Shown here: piece after piece, positions 44,901-52,155 of the stretch
How positions within the stretch are numbered: the first letter of the stretch is position 1
Layout of the letters: each line of letters starts with the position of its first letter
From: Flavobacteriaceae bacterium
GTDB taxonomy: Bacteria; Bacteroidota; Bacteroidia; Flavobacteriales; Flavobacteriaceae
Direction: 5' to 3'
Length of the DNA: 64,000 bases
Assembly (NCBI GenBank): GCA_947446865.1
Contig: CANFHX010000006.1
Location: forward strand, 58,361 to 122,360
Made by a program: the position numbers and the translations under genes
The notes under the pieces: generated by a model
Databases searched by the model: none
What the model was told of the DNA's origin: nothing
The model's input: only the letters and a program-made list of their open reading frames with translations

Positions 44901-46913
44901 ATTACTTCTTGCATTTGAAAAAATATTATTCCTAATACTTCTTGTATTTGTAGTAGAATTATTAAAAGCATAACTCATAGCACTTCCTACAACAGAAGCG
45001 CCACCGATATAAACACTATTAAAGTAAAAATTATTAGTCCCTCCAGTAGATTTTATTCCACTTATAGCATGTCCACCTGTTAGATCAGTTCCATCCGATT
45101 TAACTCCTAAACGAATCATATTGTTTTGATAGGTTGCGGTTCCACCAGCAATTTCAACTCCATTTATAGAAGAAGCAACAGAAGTTGCAACTGAAAACGA
45201 ATGGATATTATTTTTTGCAATTACGTTAGTTCCTGTTGAAGCGTTAAAATAAATACCATCTACAACTACTGCAGTAGCACCCGAGTTACTATTATTCAAT
45301 GCATAAATAGTGTTTTGAGTAATACTATGATTAGCAGAACTTCCTTGATTGGAAATTCCTACTAAAGATGCTGTTATTCCAGTACCGGTTCCTCCTGCAG
45401 CAGTAATATTTCTTATCGTATTATTTGTAGCAGTCATTGCTGGAGCAGAATTTAAAATTCCCTCGGTTACTGAACCTGTTGCGGTTGCTGTATTACTAAT
45501 GGAGTTAGAAATAGTTCCTCCAATTGTATTTCCTAGAACAGACCAAGCAACAGCTAAACTAGTAAAACATCGCAACCCATAAAAATTACTTGCGCCAGTG
45601 TTAGAATTAGATACCGTAATTCCTCCAATATTGTTATTATTGGTTGTCCAATTACTAATACCCCAATTTAACATTCCAATAACATCGGACGTAGAAGTGG
45701 AAGAAGAAGTATAAGTAATACTTCCTGTAGAAGACATATCTCCTATAGTATTTCCTGTAACATCCCCAATGGTTGTTAAACCAGAACTTACATATACCCC
45801 AATAAATGGTGATGCGGTTGAAGTGCCACTTCCTGCGCCACTAACTGCAATTGCTTTAATAGTGTTTCCTTGAACACTAGTTGCTGCTGTTGTTCCAACA
45901 TTTAAATAAATTGGAGTAAATATACTTCCAATAGTTTCAACAAGATTATAGGTTCCCGTTCCTATTGCGGAAGAATATCCAATAGTATTTCCAGAAATAG
46001 AATAAAATGAAGTAGAAGACGCATTTGTAATGTAAATAGCAGAATGATTCGCACCTGTTGTCTGTGTTCTTGTTGCTGTTTGATAAAACTTGTTTCCAGA
46101 AATAGTAACATCTTGCGTACCCGTTGTAATATATATTCCGGCACTAGCAACTGCTGCACCAAAATAGTCATAAATAGAATTGTTAACGATACTATTTCCA
46201 CTATTATTTAAAGTATTACTTGTTCCTCCAAAATGAATTCCTTTGGTTGGTAAATTACTTCCTGCAGGACCTATAGTACAATTTGAAATGGTATTATTAT
46301 CACTTCCTGTAGTAACTGCGCCGGCTCCAAACCAAATATTCCCTCCATTGGTTCCTGCTGTCATGGTTGAAGAACCAAGAATAATACAATTGGTAATCGT
46401 ATTATTAGTAGCATCCGTATCCAATTTAATGGTACTTGTACCAGAAGTTGCAGCAGTACTTAAATTAGAAATAGTTAAACTATTACCTCCAGAATTTAAT
46501 CCATTTATGGTTACATTATCTGCTCCAGCAAAATCAATTAATGGAAGAGCTACCGAACCACTAATTGTTCTGGCTCCACTTGGGTTAATCAATAATGAAG
46601 TCCAATTAGTAGAATTTGTCAATGTAACTGCTCCAGTTTCTGTAGTTATGTCAGCAGTTACTAATACCGAAACTGTTCCAGTATGTGCGGTTCCCGTGTT
46701 TAAAACAGAAAAAAGACCTCCTGCAACAGTAAAAGTAGAATAGCCAGTAGGAATATTAGCAAGAGTTCCACCTGAACTTGTTACAATAATTGCTCCGGTT
46801 TGAGCAATACTAAATTCGGCAGTTAAAAAAACCAACAAAAAGCTGATTAATGAAACTGACATTTTCGAAAATTTTCTTTTAGAAGAAAACATTGTTTGTG
46901 TAAAGTTTTTCAT
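38907..46913 (-). CDS. giant T9SS-secreted surface protein with beta-helix, MopE-like and triple C-terminal repeats (2668 residues)
   Basis: Signal peptide about 1-38. A right-handed parallel beta-helix spans about 120-790, rich in N-T-I-x-N-C, GNTIG and GIYITTG rungs. Fibronectin III-like and Ig-like units follow (two near-identical copies of PICSNATTTLTANGV type about 1830-1970). MopE-like Ca2+-binding repeats (about 2115-2278) carry YADADNDGFG, YVDADGDHYT (twice) and DCDDTRANTHPGAVEVCYDG. Three 94-residue repeats (about 2287-2571) precede the sorting domain (about 2586-2668, AYPNPFADNF to IRVIKR). It is exported by the T9SS and probably attached to the cell surface. No catalytic residues are evident. 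Confidence 0.88.
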   Translation of the reverse strand: MKNFTQTMFSSKRKFSKMSVSLISFLLVFLTAEFSIAQTGAIIVTSSGGTLANIPTGYSTFTVAGGLFSVLNTGTAHTGTVSVLVTADITTETGAVTLTNSTNWTSLLINPSGARTISGSVALPLIDFAGADNVTINGLNSGGNSLTISNLSTAATSGTSTIKLDTDATNNTITNCIILGSSTMTAGTNGGNIWFGAGAVTTGSDNNTISNCTIGPAGSNLPTKGIHFGGTSNTLNNSGNSIVNNSIYDYFGAAVASAGIYITTGTQDVTISGNKFYQTATRTQTTGANHSAIYITNASSTSFYSISGNTIGYSSAIGTGTYNLVETIGSIFTPIYLNVGTTAATSVQGNTIKAIAVSGAGSGTSTASPFIGVYVSSGLTTIGDVTGNTIGDMSSTGSITYTSSSTSTSDVIGMLNWGISNWTTNNNNIGGITVSNSNTGASNFYGLRCFTSLAVAWSVLGNTIGGTISNSISNTATATGSVTEGILNSAPAMTATNNTIRNITAAGGTGTGITASLVGISNQGSSANHSITQNTIYALNNSNSGATAVVVDGIYFNASTGTNVIAKNNIHSFSVATSVASSINGVEIAGGTATYQNNMIRLGVKSDGTDLTGGHAISGIKSTGGTNNFYFNSVYIGGASVVGSAMSYAFNNSTTNTRSIRNNIFSNARSNSTGTGKHYAFIEPSVTGLTINYNDYFVSGTGGVLANVISADRTSLASVQTGTTQDSNSYNGDPQFIAPAATTPDLHISASNPTPVEGTGLAIGTVTDDFDGQTRAGLTPTDIGADAGNFVPSVSACVAPTAQPTTLTFSLVTTTTLSGSFTAASTPPTGYLVIRSTSSTLAGNPVDGTAYTTGNSLGGGTVIVPTGTTFTDSGLIAGTTYYYYVMSYNSSSCTGGPKYFTTSPLTNSQVTVCSAAASLVAGTVTTTGATLTWTGSGNYIVEYGAAGFTPGTGATAGTGGTIASSSATTPYALTGLSSSTTYDVYVRQACALGGFYSANSTKVTFATTCVAISSFPWLESISSATLPSCFTVGETTVGASYHWTAVSSDASHGVTSPASGTNFLALNVFNASTTYNTYNVTLPTFVLDATPKQFIYNYWLGSTGSATPLLVEISTNSGTTWSTLYTHGAGTQTTTTSAWSLNTIDLTAYVSQAVMIRFRASSNFGSGFCNQGLDEFKIQTIPACASAPASVSVTTAITATSATLNWAAATTPPASGYEYYYSTNATAPTAGTTVSGSVGAGVLTANVTGLTSNTVYYFWVRSNCNGTDKSNWTGSGTFTTACGNFALNVLEGFNATSIPACWTQLTVVGTSLLTFLASNSNPTTTSPEGADYAFWNSFNITAGNETRLVSPGITTTGVNSVDVSFQWRNNNNSSYNSGAYLNEGVQVQYSLNGTTWVNAGSLYPRNDSSLASGSAQWNLKSLTLPVAAGNQATVYVGFKFHSEFGNNCALDAVAIKATPIPISITPSPSATICSGSSTTLTASSTEGYTYTWSPSIGLNTSSGAVVTASPTTTTSYTVTGVAGAMTNTQTITVIVNSKPTAITLTPSTASICPNAIQSIVASGGVYSTTPLLELANTLPASFSLTSTSGTGTATLSSLYSEGSGSVLFNTGSTNADVQYAMNSNIDLTNASAAQLTFSHIANMEGITTTYDGGYVQYTTNGGTSWTTFPTSSYAGSGTLITTLNSVPVSGVVFSSMSYPDWISVGSGIPSNANWKSETITIPAAALTSSQFRIRFRYTTDGSNFYNGWLLDNIRVSKTLTPFITWSPTTALYTDAAATIPYVANANATTVYVKSATPGLTTYTALAANGTCTASNTASITVKTPVAIASASAVASPICSNATTTLTANGVDGDNALVTWWTGTGGTGTNKGTGLTLTAGPGTYYAQVTGDCGTPAEASVTVGAKVDVAITNITATTNPICASATTLLTANGVVGTNAIVTWYTGAGGAGTNLGASSTLTAGPGTYYARVTGDCGVAVEANYTINEISAITWANLQWPASGNICQGGTLDAYGQVYQSGVTDNVGQGTGITVEFGYNSTNTDPATWTNWTAATYNVDSGNNDEYKFTFTPPSTGTYYYTFRYRPSTCAWQYGGYNGGFWNGTANVSGQLTVNANVNYYADADNDGFGNLAVTQPSCSGVPSGYVTNNTDCDDTNATIWHTGSFYVDADGDHYTIGSAVSLCYGATTPIGYSATSLGADCEDTNAAKWRTGSFYVDADGDHYTLGTAVSLCYGATTPLGYSATTLGTDCDDTRANTHPGAVEVCYDGVDNDCNGYIDNVGLPGGCIPIVSNVIPAQCGITLGLIDDQVMAVLVANAQGYRWRITKIISGLVSNDPADIQTFDTGLRVFKFTQLVSYAFDTYYQIEVSVRLNNVWQPFYGTACEVKTPATTTKVVTSQCGTTLSLMTDIVYANIVTYATGYRFKVTNLLTNDVQTIDRGLREFRFNLLSSITFNTTYKVEVAVRNTDGTYLPFGQSCTITTPVFPTTSLQNSQCDYTTVSSTEMIYANLVANATAYRFSITNATLGYSYVFDTTLRAFGLNTVPGLLPATTYSVQVKVKIGGYWGEYGRICNLTTLGGVSKTEIKTETFKLFDAKAYPNPFADNFKLEVITNEEETLQIKVYDMLGKLIDNRIIEKKQIKEFEIGNDFPSGVYNVVISQGENVKNIRVIKR

Positions 46914-47469
46914 AAATTCAATTGTTTACGTTATTTAATAATATAAATGACTTAATCAATTATATTAATTTAAAATTAATAGTAGGTTGAAAATAATATA
47001 CTTTACTGCACTTGGGTAACAGAAGAAGCAATTGTAATAATCTAAAAAAGAAAATATTTAGATTAAGTTATTAAACATAAAAACCCCATAGGCATTTATG
47101 AAAAAATGTTTATGTTTTACAAAATTTATTTTTGAAAAAACACAAAATTAAGAACATAGAATAATTAAAATCGACAAAATACTTAAATATAAAGCTAAAT
47201 GTTTGTAAAAATAAAAATATTGATTTTAAAGGACAAATATTATCGATGAAAATAAATTAAAATCGTTTAAATGAAAATTAATGCTGTTTAGAAAAAAAAT
47301 CCGTTTAGCTTATCAAATTGATTTAATTAGTCATTGTTTCTATTGAACAACTATTAAGTAATTAAATTGGATATTATTTGAAATGGTAATTTTGATGTTA
47401 GAATTTTCAAGTTATGGTTAATGTAAAGTTTGACTTTAGCAAATGTATTATTATAGTAGAAATAAAAAT
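46914..47469. other. long AT-rich leader region of the giant surface-protein gene
   Basis: About 560 bp with no coding signal. A -7 box TAATTTTG on the minus strand (47143-47150) would give a leader of about 225 nt, whose 5' part can form a stem AAACATAAA (47073-47081) / TTTATGTTT (47109-47117). The remainder is low-complexity A/T sequence. Confidence 0.5.
47143..47150 (-). promoter_or_regulatory. candidate promoter of the giant surface-protein gene
   Basis: Minus strand TAATTTTG matches TAnnTTTG, 230 bp upstream of the ATG at 46913. No -33 box at the normal spacing; weak. Confidence 0.35.
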
Positions 47470-47500
47470 TCCTAACAGATTTCGAAAATCTATTAGGAAT
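47470..47500 (-). terminator. terminator after the MoxR gene
   Basis: TTCCTAACAGATTT / AAATCTATTAGGAA is a 14-bp stem with one G-U pair and a 3-nt loop, about 20 bp past the MoxR stop. It shares the CCTAACAG core with the hairpin at 64-91. Confidence 0.7.
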
Positions 47501-47520
47501 AAGTAAGGGTGTTTTTATAA

Positions 47521-48474
47521 TTAAAGTAACTTATCAATAATCATTTCTTCGGTGATTCCTTCGGCGTCGGCCTTGTAGTTCTTGATGATTCTGTGGCGAA
47601 GTATTCCAACTGCAACTGCTTTTACATCTTCAATATCTGGAGAGAATTTTCCGTTGAAAGCAGCATTGGCTTTGGCAGCCAATATTAAATTTTGGGAAGC
47701 TCTTGGACCTGCACCCCAGTCTAAATAATTTTTTACAAACTCATTCGAAAGTGCATTGTCTGGTCGTGTTTTACTAACTAAAGTTACCGCATATTCAATT
47801 ACATTATCGGCAACTGGAATACGGCGAATTAAGTGTTGGAAATCGATAATTTCTTGCGCAGTAAATAATGGATTTATAGTTTGTTTCGCATCGGAAGTAG
47901 TACTTTTAACTACTTCTACCTCTTCTGCAAAAGAAGGATAATCTAATTTAATTGCGAACATAAAACGGTCTAACTGGGCTTCTGGCAAAGGATAAGTTCC
48001 TTCTTGCTCAATTGGGTTTTGGGTTGCTAATACAAAATAAGGTAAATCTAATTTATAGTTTTGTCCTGCAATAGTTACTGAACGTTCCTGCATCGCTTCT
48101 AATAAAGCTGCTTGTGTTTTTGGTGGTGTTCTGTTAATCTCATCGGCAAGGATAATATTAGAAAAAATAGGTCCTTTGATAAATTTAAATTGACGATTTT
48201 CATCAAGAATTTCACTTCCTAAGATATCGGATGGCATTAAATCGGGAGTAAATTGAATTCGTTTAAAACCCAAACCCAAGGCTTGTGAAATTGTATTTAC
48301 CATTAAGGTTTTAGCTAAACCAGGAACCCCAACTAAAAGTGCGTGACCTCCAGAAAAGATACTTAACAACACTTGGTCAACAACAGCGTCTTGACCAATG
48401 ATTATTTTAGATATTTCTTTTTTAAGTTCTAATCTTTTTTGAACTAGATTTTGAATTGCTGCTACGTCGGACAT
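47521..48474 (-). CDS. MoxR-family AAA+ ATPase
   Basis: Chaperone-like ATPase of 317 residues. Start chosen at 48474 (MSDVAAIQNLVQKR), because the in-frame ATG at 48519 would place a heptamer repeat in the protein. Walker A is GVPGLAKTL, Walker B-like region ILADEINRTPPK, sensor 1 ATQNPIEQEG and a C-terminal lid with GPRASQNL. MoxR proteins often assist maturation of cell-surface or metal-enzyme complexes with VWA-domain proteins; no VWA gene is visible here. It follows the two parvulin genes on the same strand. Confidence 0.93.
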   Translation of the reverse strand: MSDVAAIQNLVQKRLELKKEISKIIIGQDAVVDQVLLSIFSGGHALLVGVPGLAKTLMVNTISQALGLGFKRIQFTPDLMPSDILGSEILDENRQFKFIKGPIFSNIILADEINRTPPKTQAALLEAMQERSVTIAGQNYKLDLPYFVLATQNPIEQEGTYPLPEAQLDRFMFAIKLDYPSFAEEVEVVKSTTSDAKQTINPLFTAQEIIDFQHLIRRIPVADNVIEYAVTLVSKTRPDNALSNEFVKNYLDWGAGPRASQNLILAAKANAAFNGKFSPDIEDVKAVAVGILRHRIIKNYKADAEGITEEMIIDKLL

Positions 48475-48483
48475 AATATTTGA

Positions 48484-48518
48484 GTTTGAATTTGGAAGTT
48501 TGTAGTTGGGAGTTAGCA
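48484..48518. repeat. degenerate period-7 repeat between MoxR and the parvulin gene
   Basis: GTTTGAA, TTTGGAA, GTTTGTA, GTTGGGA, GTTAGCA: five units of seven, diverged. This fits the heptamer family and explains why the longer MoxR frame is unlikely. Confidence 0.55.
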
Positions 48519-48550
48519 AAATCTGTGAACTAACATCTGCTTACAACGGA

Positions 48551-49957
48551 CTATTTTTTTAGCCAATTATTAGTGAATTTACAATCTTTATATTCTCCGT
48601 TAATCTTGATATACGTTTCTTTAATTTTATTTTCTGACCATTTTGCAATGGCATTAATTTGTTTTTCTTTAAGCGCTAAATCTTTAATTTTGGTATAATC
48701 TTTACTAAAATCTGCTACGTGTTGCTCAATTTTATTGGTAACCATAATGATTTTATAACGTTTTCCAGCCTTAGGGTCTTCATCTAAAATTACTGAGGAA
48801 ACTTGACCATTGCTCATGTTAGAAACTTGACTGTAAAATTCAGGATCCATTTTAGTTAATTCAAAATGGGTGTCTTGTGTTTTTGGATTGATTAATGTCC
48901 CTCCATTAGCACGAGTTTCTTTTTCATCAGACAAAGTTCTAGCAGCATCTGCAAACGTAATTTCTTTATCTTGAATACGTTTTTTAATCAATTCAATTTT
49001 ATCTTTTGCTTCTTTTAAAGCATCTGGAGTAATTTTGGCAGCCATTAAAATATGACGCAATTCCAAATCTTGTCCTTTAATTTTTTCTAAATAGATTATA
49101 TGAAAACCAAATTCCGTTTCGAAAGGTTCAGAAATTTCGCCTTCTTGTAACGAATAGGCAACATCTTTAAATTCTTTTACAAAAGGAGTTTTTTTGTTAA
49201 TTTTATAGAATCCACCGCTGGATCTTGAACCTGGATCTTCAGTATATAATACCGCTTTAGTTGTGAAACTTGATCCTGCCATTACTTCTTTTTTAATCTC
49301 TTTTAATCTATCTATAACTGCTTGCTTTTCTGCCGCAGAAACTTTTGGAGTAATAACAATTTGCGCCATTTCTAATTCAGCACCTAATAAAGGTCTTTCC
49401 GATTCTGGAATTTTCTTAAAGAAATTTCTAGTCTCTTCGGGTGTGATTTGAATTGGATCAATAATCTTTTTTTGCATTTCTGCAGCCAATTTTTGTTGCT
49501 TTAGAAGTTCAAAAAGTTCCGTTTTAAATTCGTCTTCATTATTCTTTTTGAAATATTTCACCACATTCTCCATAGACTTCAATTGCTCTACCATATAGTC
49601 TAGTTGTTGGTTCATTTTTTCTTTTACCTCCTCGTCTTTAACTACAATAGAATCCTGAATAGCTTGGTGCGCATACAGTTTGTCTTCAAGTAATTTTCCT
49701 AACATTTGACAACGGGTAATATCTTTAATGGAATTTCCAGAACTTTCAATTTCTAAAAATGCTTTATCAATATCAGAATCCAATACAATATAGTCTCCAA
49801 CAGTGGCAACAATACCATCTACTTTTTGTCTTTTTTGTTGGTTTACGGGCTTTTTCTCTGGTTCTTTATCTTTAATAATCTCTTGCGCGTTAGCGTAAAA
49901 ACCAATTAAAAAAAGGAAAATACCTAGTACTCGTTTACAATTCAATACATTCATCAT
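48551..49957 (-). CDS. SurA-like periplasmic peptidyl-prolyl isomerase (two parvulin domains)
   Basis: Outer-membrane protein folding chaperone of 468 residues. Signal peptide about 1-24 (FYANAQ), a SurA-type N-domain (VDGIVATVGDYIVLDSDIDK), then two parvulin/PpiC domains, the first around 185-285 (SRSSGGFYKINKKTPF, EFGFHIIYLEKIKG) and the second about 300-400 (LRHILMAAKI, ANGGTLINP). It should help beta-barrel proteins mature. It lies 9 bp after a second parvulin gene and before MoxR, forming a three-gene unit. The closest E. coli functional equivalent is SurA; identity is by domain layout. Confidence 0.88.
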   Translation of the reverse strand: MMNVLNCKRVLGIFLFLIGFYANAQEIIKDKEPEKKPVNQQKRQKVDGIVATVGDYIVLDSDIDKAFLEIESSGNSIKDITRCQMLGKLLEDKLYAHQAIQDSIVVKDEEVKEKMNQQLDYMVEQLKSMENVVKYFKKNNEDEFKTELFELLKQQKLAAEMQKKIIDPIQITPEETRNFFKKIPESERPLLGAELEMAQIVITPKVSAAEKQAVIDRLKEIKKEVMAGSSFTTKAVLYTEDPGSRSSGGFYKINKKTPFVKEFKDVAYSLQEGEISEPFETEFGFHIIYLEKIKGQDLELRHILMAAKITPDALKEAKDKIELIKKRIQDKEITFADAARTLSDEKETRANGGTLINPKTQDTHFELTKMDPEFYSQVSNMSNGQVSSVILDEDPKAGKRYKIIMVTNKIEQHVADFSKDYTKIKDLALKEKQINAIAKWSENKIKETYIKINGEYKDCKFTNNWLKK

Positions 49958-49966
49958 TACTATGTT

Positions 49967-51931
49967 TTATTTTTTAATTTGATTTTTTACTTTTTCAAAT
50001 GTATCTTGATTTACTTTTACAGTAAATTCTTTCTTGAGTTCATTAACCCAATTTTGCTCTAAATACTGTTGGTAATCGTTAACTAACTTTCCTCTGCATT
50101 CGTCAAGTGTTTTTGGCGCTGCAGGAAGCACTTTTATAACATTTATGATATAATAATAATCGCCCTTTTTAGTGATTTCAGAAAGGCCTAATTCCATTTT
50201 AGTTTCTTTCGGCAAAGCATCTGCACCTTCTTCATATACTCCTTGATAGTACATGATGTTTACATTTTCTTTGGTATTGAATTTTTCTTTTATTTCTTTA
50301 GATGTTTGATTTTTTTTCAACATACTTAAAGCTTTTTTCATTTTCTCTAAATCGGTAGAAGAATAAATTTCAGCATCTACTCTAGTTTTCCAAAGATGTT
50401 TGTCTTTTTGTGTTTCATAAAAAGATTTCAAACCAATAGTGTCTGTTTTAGATCGTTGCCAGATTTCTTTATCCATTAAATCAAATAATAATAAACCGTC
50501 ACGATATTCATCCATTACGGCTGAAAATTCAGGAAATTCATTCTCTAAATTATCATTATAATATTGATTACGTTGTTCATCGACAAAAGTTTCAAATAAA
50601 TTATCTGCTAATTTTTCTATTGGTTTTAAGGTTGATCCTGCTTTTTGTTTAGAATAAACATAATCTAGAAAATCAGATCCAGTATAGTTTTTGTTTGCAA
50701 TTGCAAACAAAGTTTTAGAATATTTTTTAGAATCCGTAGGAAGTGTCCATTTATTATCATAGAAATCGTTAGTCACTAATTTAACTAAAGAGTTGTATAG
50801 TTTAGCATCTTTTTTTATCGGATACTTTGCTGCAAGTTTTTCAGTTAACGAATTGGTAATTAATCTAGAACGATCGTCTTTACTGATTTTATTTTCTAAT
50901 TCCACTTTAGAATCGTCATACGATTTCACAGGAAATCTATCTATGAATTTCACAATATGCCAACCAAATTGAGTTTCAAATGGTTTAGAAATTAGATTTT
51001 CTTTACTCAAAGAAAATGCTTGAGTTTCAAATTCTTCAGAGCTCAATTGACCTGAAGCAAAACGGTTTAAAACACCACCTTTGGAGGCAGAAGATTTATC
51101 TTCCGAAAATTGTTTAGCTAATTCTTCAAATTTTTCTCCTTGTTGTAGTTTTTGATAGATATCATCAATTGTAGTTTTGGCTTTAGCAATATCTCCGCCT
51201 TCTTTTGGCTTTAATATCATGATATGCGCCACTGCAACTTCCCCTCTATTATCTCTTATGTCGTTCACTTTTATCAAATGATATCCAAAACGTGTTCTTA
51301 CCGGCATAGAAACAGAACCTATTGAAGTATTGTAAGCGCCATTTTCAAAAGCATATACCATTTTAAAGCTAGTGAAATAGCCTAAGTTACCTTTATTTTC
51401 TTTAGCAGATGGGTCTTGAGATAATTCTTGCGCTAATGCTCCAAAATCTTCACCTTTTAAAACTTTATCTCGAATACTTATTGCTTTATTGTATGCTATC
51501 AAAGTATCTGCTGCAGCTGCATTTTCATCTACTAATATTAATATGTGAGATGCATTAACTTCTTTTAATAGTCTTTTATATCCTTCGTCTACTAATTCTT
51601 TGGTAACTTTAGAATCAGTCGTGTAGTTTTTAGACAACTGTGTTCTGTAACTTTTAAGTTCCGTTTGGTATTGCGTGTTATTTTGCAAACCCAATATATT
51701 TGCTTTAGATACTTTAAGTTTGTATCCTACAAATAATTCTAGATATTGATTTAAATCTTTTTGGGATTCATCCTTAACTAAATCTAAGTTTTTATTATAA
51801 ACTCTAATAAACTCATCGGTATAAAAAGGTTTATCATTAATAGTAAATAAAACCTCTTTGGGGCTTGTTTGTGCATTTGTTACCAAAACAAAACCCATCA
51901 AAAATCCTAAAAAAATATGCTTTAACTTCAT
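49967..51931 (-). CDS. SurA/PpiC-like periplasmic isomerase (two parvulin domains, long form)
   Basis: Protein of 654 residues, the first gene of the parvulin-MoxR unit. Signal peptide about 1-20 (LVTNAQ), a helical N-domain, parvulin domain 1 about 125-235 (NASHILILVDE, NKGNLGYFTSFKMVYAFENG, TRFGYHLIKVND), parvulin domain 2 about 235-340 (VAHIMILKP, SKGGVLNRF, TQFGWHIVKF), and a long C-terminal helical region. It is probably a periplasmic chaperone; two such genes in tandem are unlike the single surA of proteobacteria. It has a full promoter at 51986-52017. Confidence 0.88.
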   Translation of the reverse strand: MKLKHIFLGFLMGFVLVTNAQTSPKEVLFTINDKPFYTDEFIRVYNKNLDLVKDESQKDLNQYLELFVGYKLKVSKANILGLQNNTQYQTELKSYRTQLSKNYTTDSKVTKELVDEGYKRLLKEVNASHILILVDENAAAADTLIAYNKAISIRDKVLKGEDFGALAQELSQDPSAKENKGNLGYFTSFKMVYAFENGAYNTSIGSVSMPVRTRFGYHLIKVNDIRDNRGEVAVAHIMILKPKEGGDIAKAKTTIDDIYQKLQQGEKFEELAKQFSEDKSSASKGGVLNRFASGQLSSEEFETQAFSLSKENLISKPFETQFGWHIVKFIDRFPVKSYDDSKVELENKISKDDRSRLITNSLTEKLAAKYPIKKDAKLYNSLVKLVTNDFYDNKWTLPTDSKKYSKTLFAIANKNYTGSDFLDYVYSKQKAGSTLKPIEKLADNLFETFVDEQRNQYYNDNLENEFPEFSAVMDEYRDGLLLFDLMDKEIWQRSKTDTIGLKSFYETQKDKHLWKTRVDAEIYSSTDLEKMKKALSMLKKNQTSKEIKEKFNTKENVNIMYYQGVYEEGADALPKETKMELGLSEITKKGDYYYIINVIKVLPAAPKTLDECRGKLVNDYQQYLEQNWVNELKKEFTVKVNQDTFEKVKNQIKK

Positions 51932-51985
51932 TATCTATTCAATTAAATTAAGTTATTTAAAAATTAAACGTATTTACCAACTTGA

Positions 51986-52017
51986 CAAAAGTAAATACAA
52001 TCAACAAAAGTAACAAA
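51986..52017 (-). promoter_or_regulatory. promoter of the parvulin-MoxR unit
   Basis: On the minus strand TTTG (52014-52017), a 20-bp spacer, then TACTTTTG (51986-51993): a full Bacteroidetes promoter 55 bp before the start. A second TACTTTTG at 52005-52012 overlaps the spacer. Confidence 0.65.
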
Positions 52018-52129
52018 TCGACTGTATTAAACAAGTATAGCTTCTACTATTAACAAAAATTTATTAACAGAAATTAACTATATTCTATTTGAAAAGCAAA
52101 GTTGCATTAGTTATTTATTTAATAAATAG

Positions 52130-52137
52130 TATTTTTG
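52130..52137 (+). promoter_or_regulatory. prfC promoter, -7 box (sets the start)
   Basis: TATTTTTG fits TAnnTTTG and overlaps the possible TTG start at 52135, so translation must begin at the ATG at 52156. Confidence 0.6.
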
Positions 52138-52155
52138 CAATCCATTATAATAAAT

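Noticed and set aside
46243..46743. Plus-strand open frame of 166 codons opposite the giant surface-protein gene.
   Set aside because: It is hydrophobic low-complexity sequence produced by the antisense of Thr/Ser/Asn-rich coding DNA, and lacks any promoter or domain.
52135..52155. Upstream TTG start of prfC.
   Set aside because: It overlaps the -7 box; the ATG at 52156 yields the usual 529 residues.
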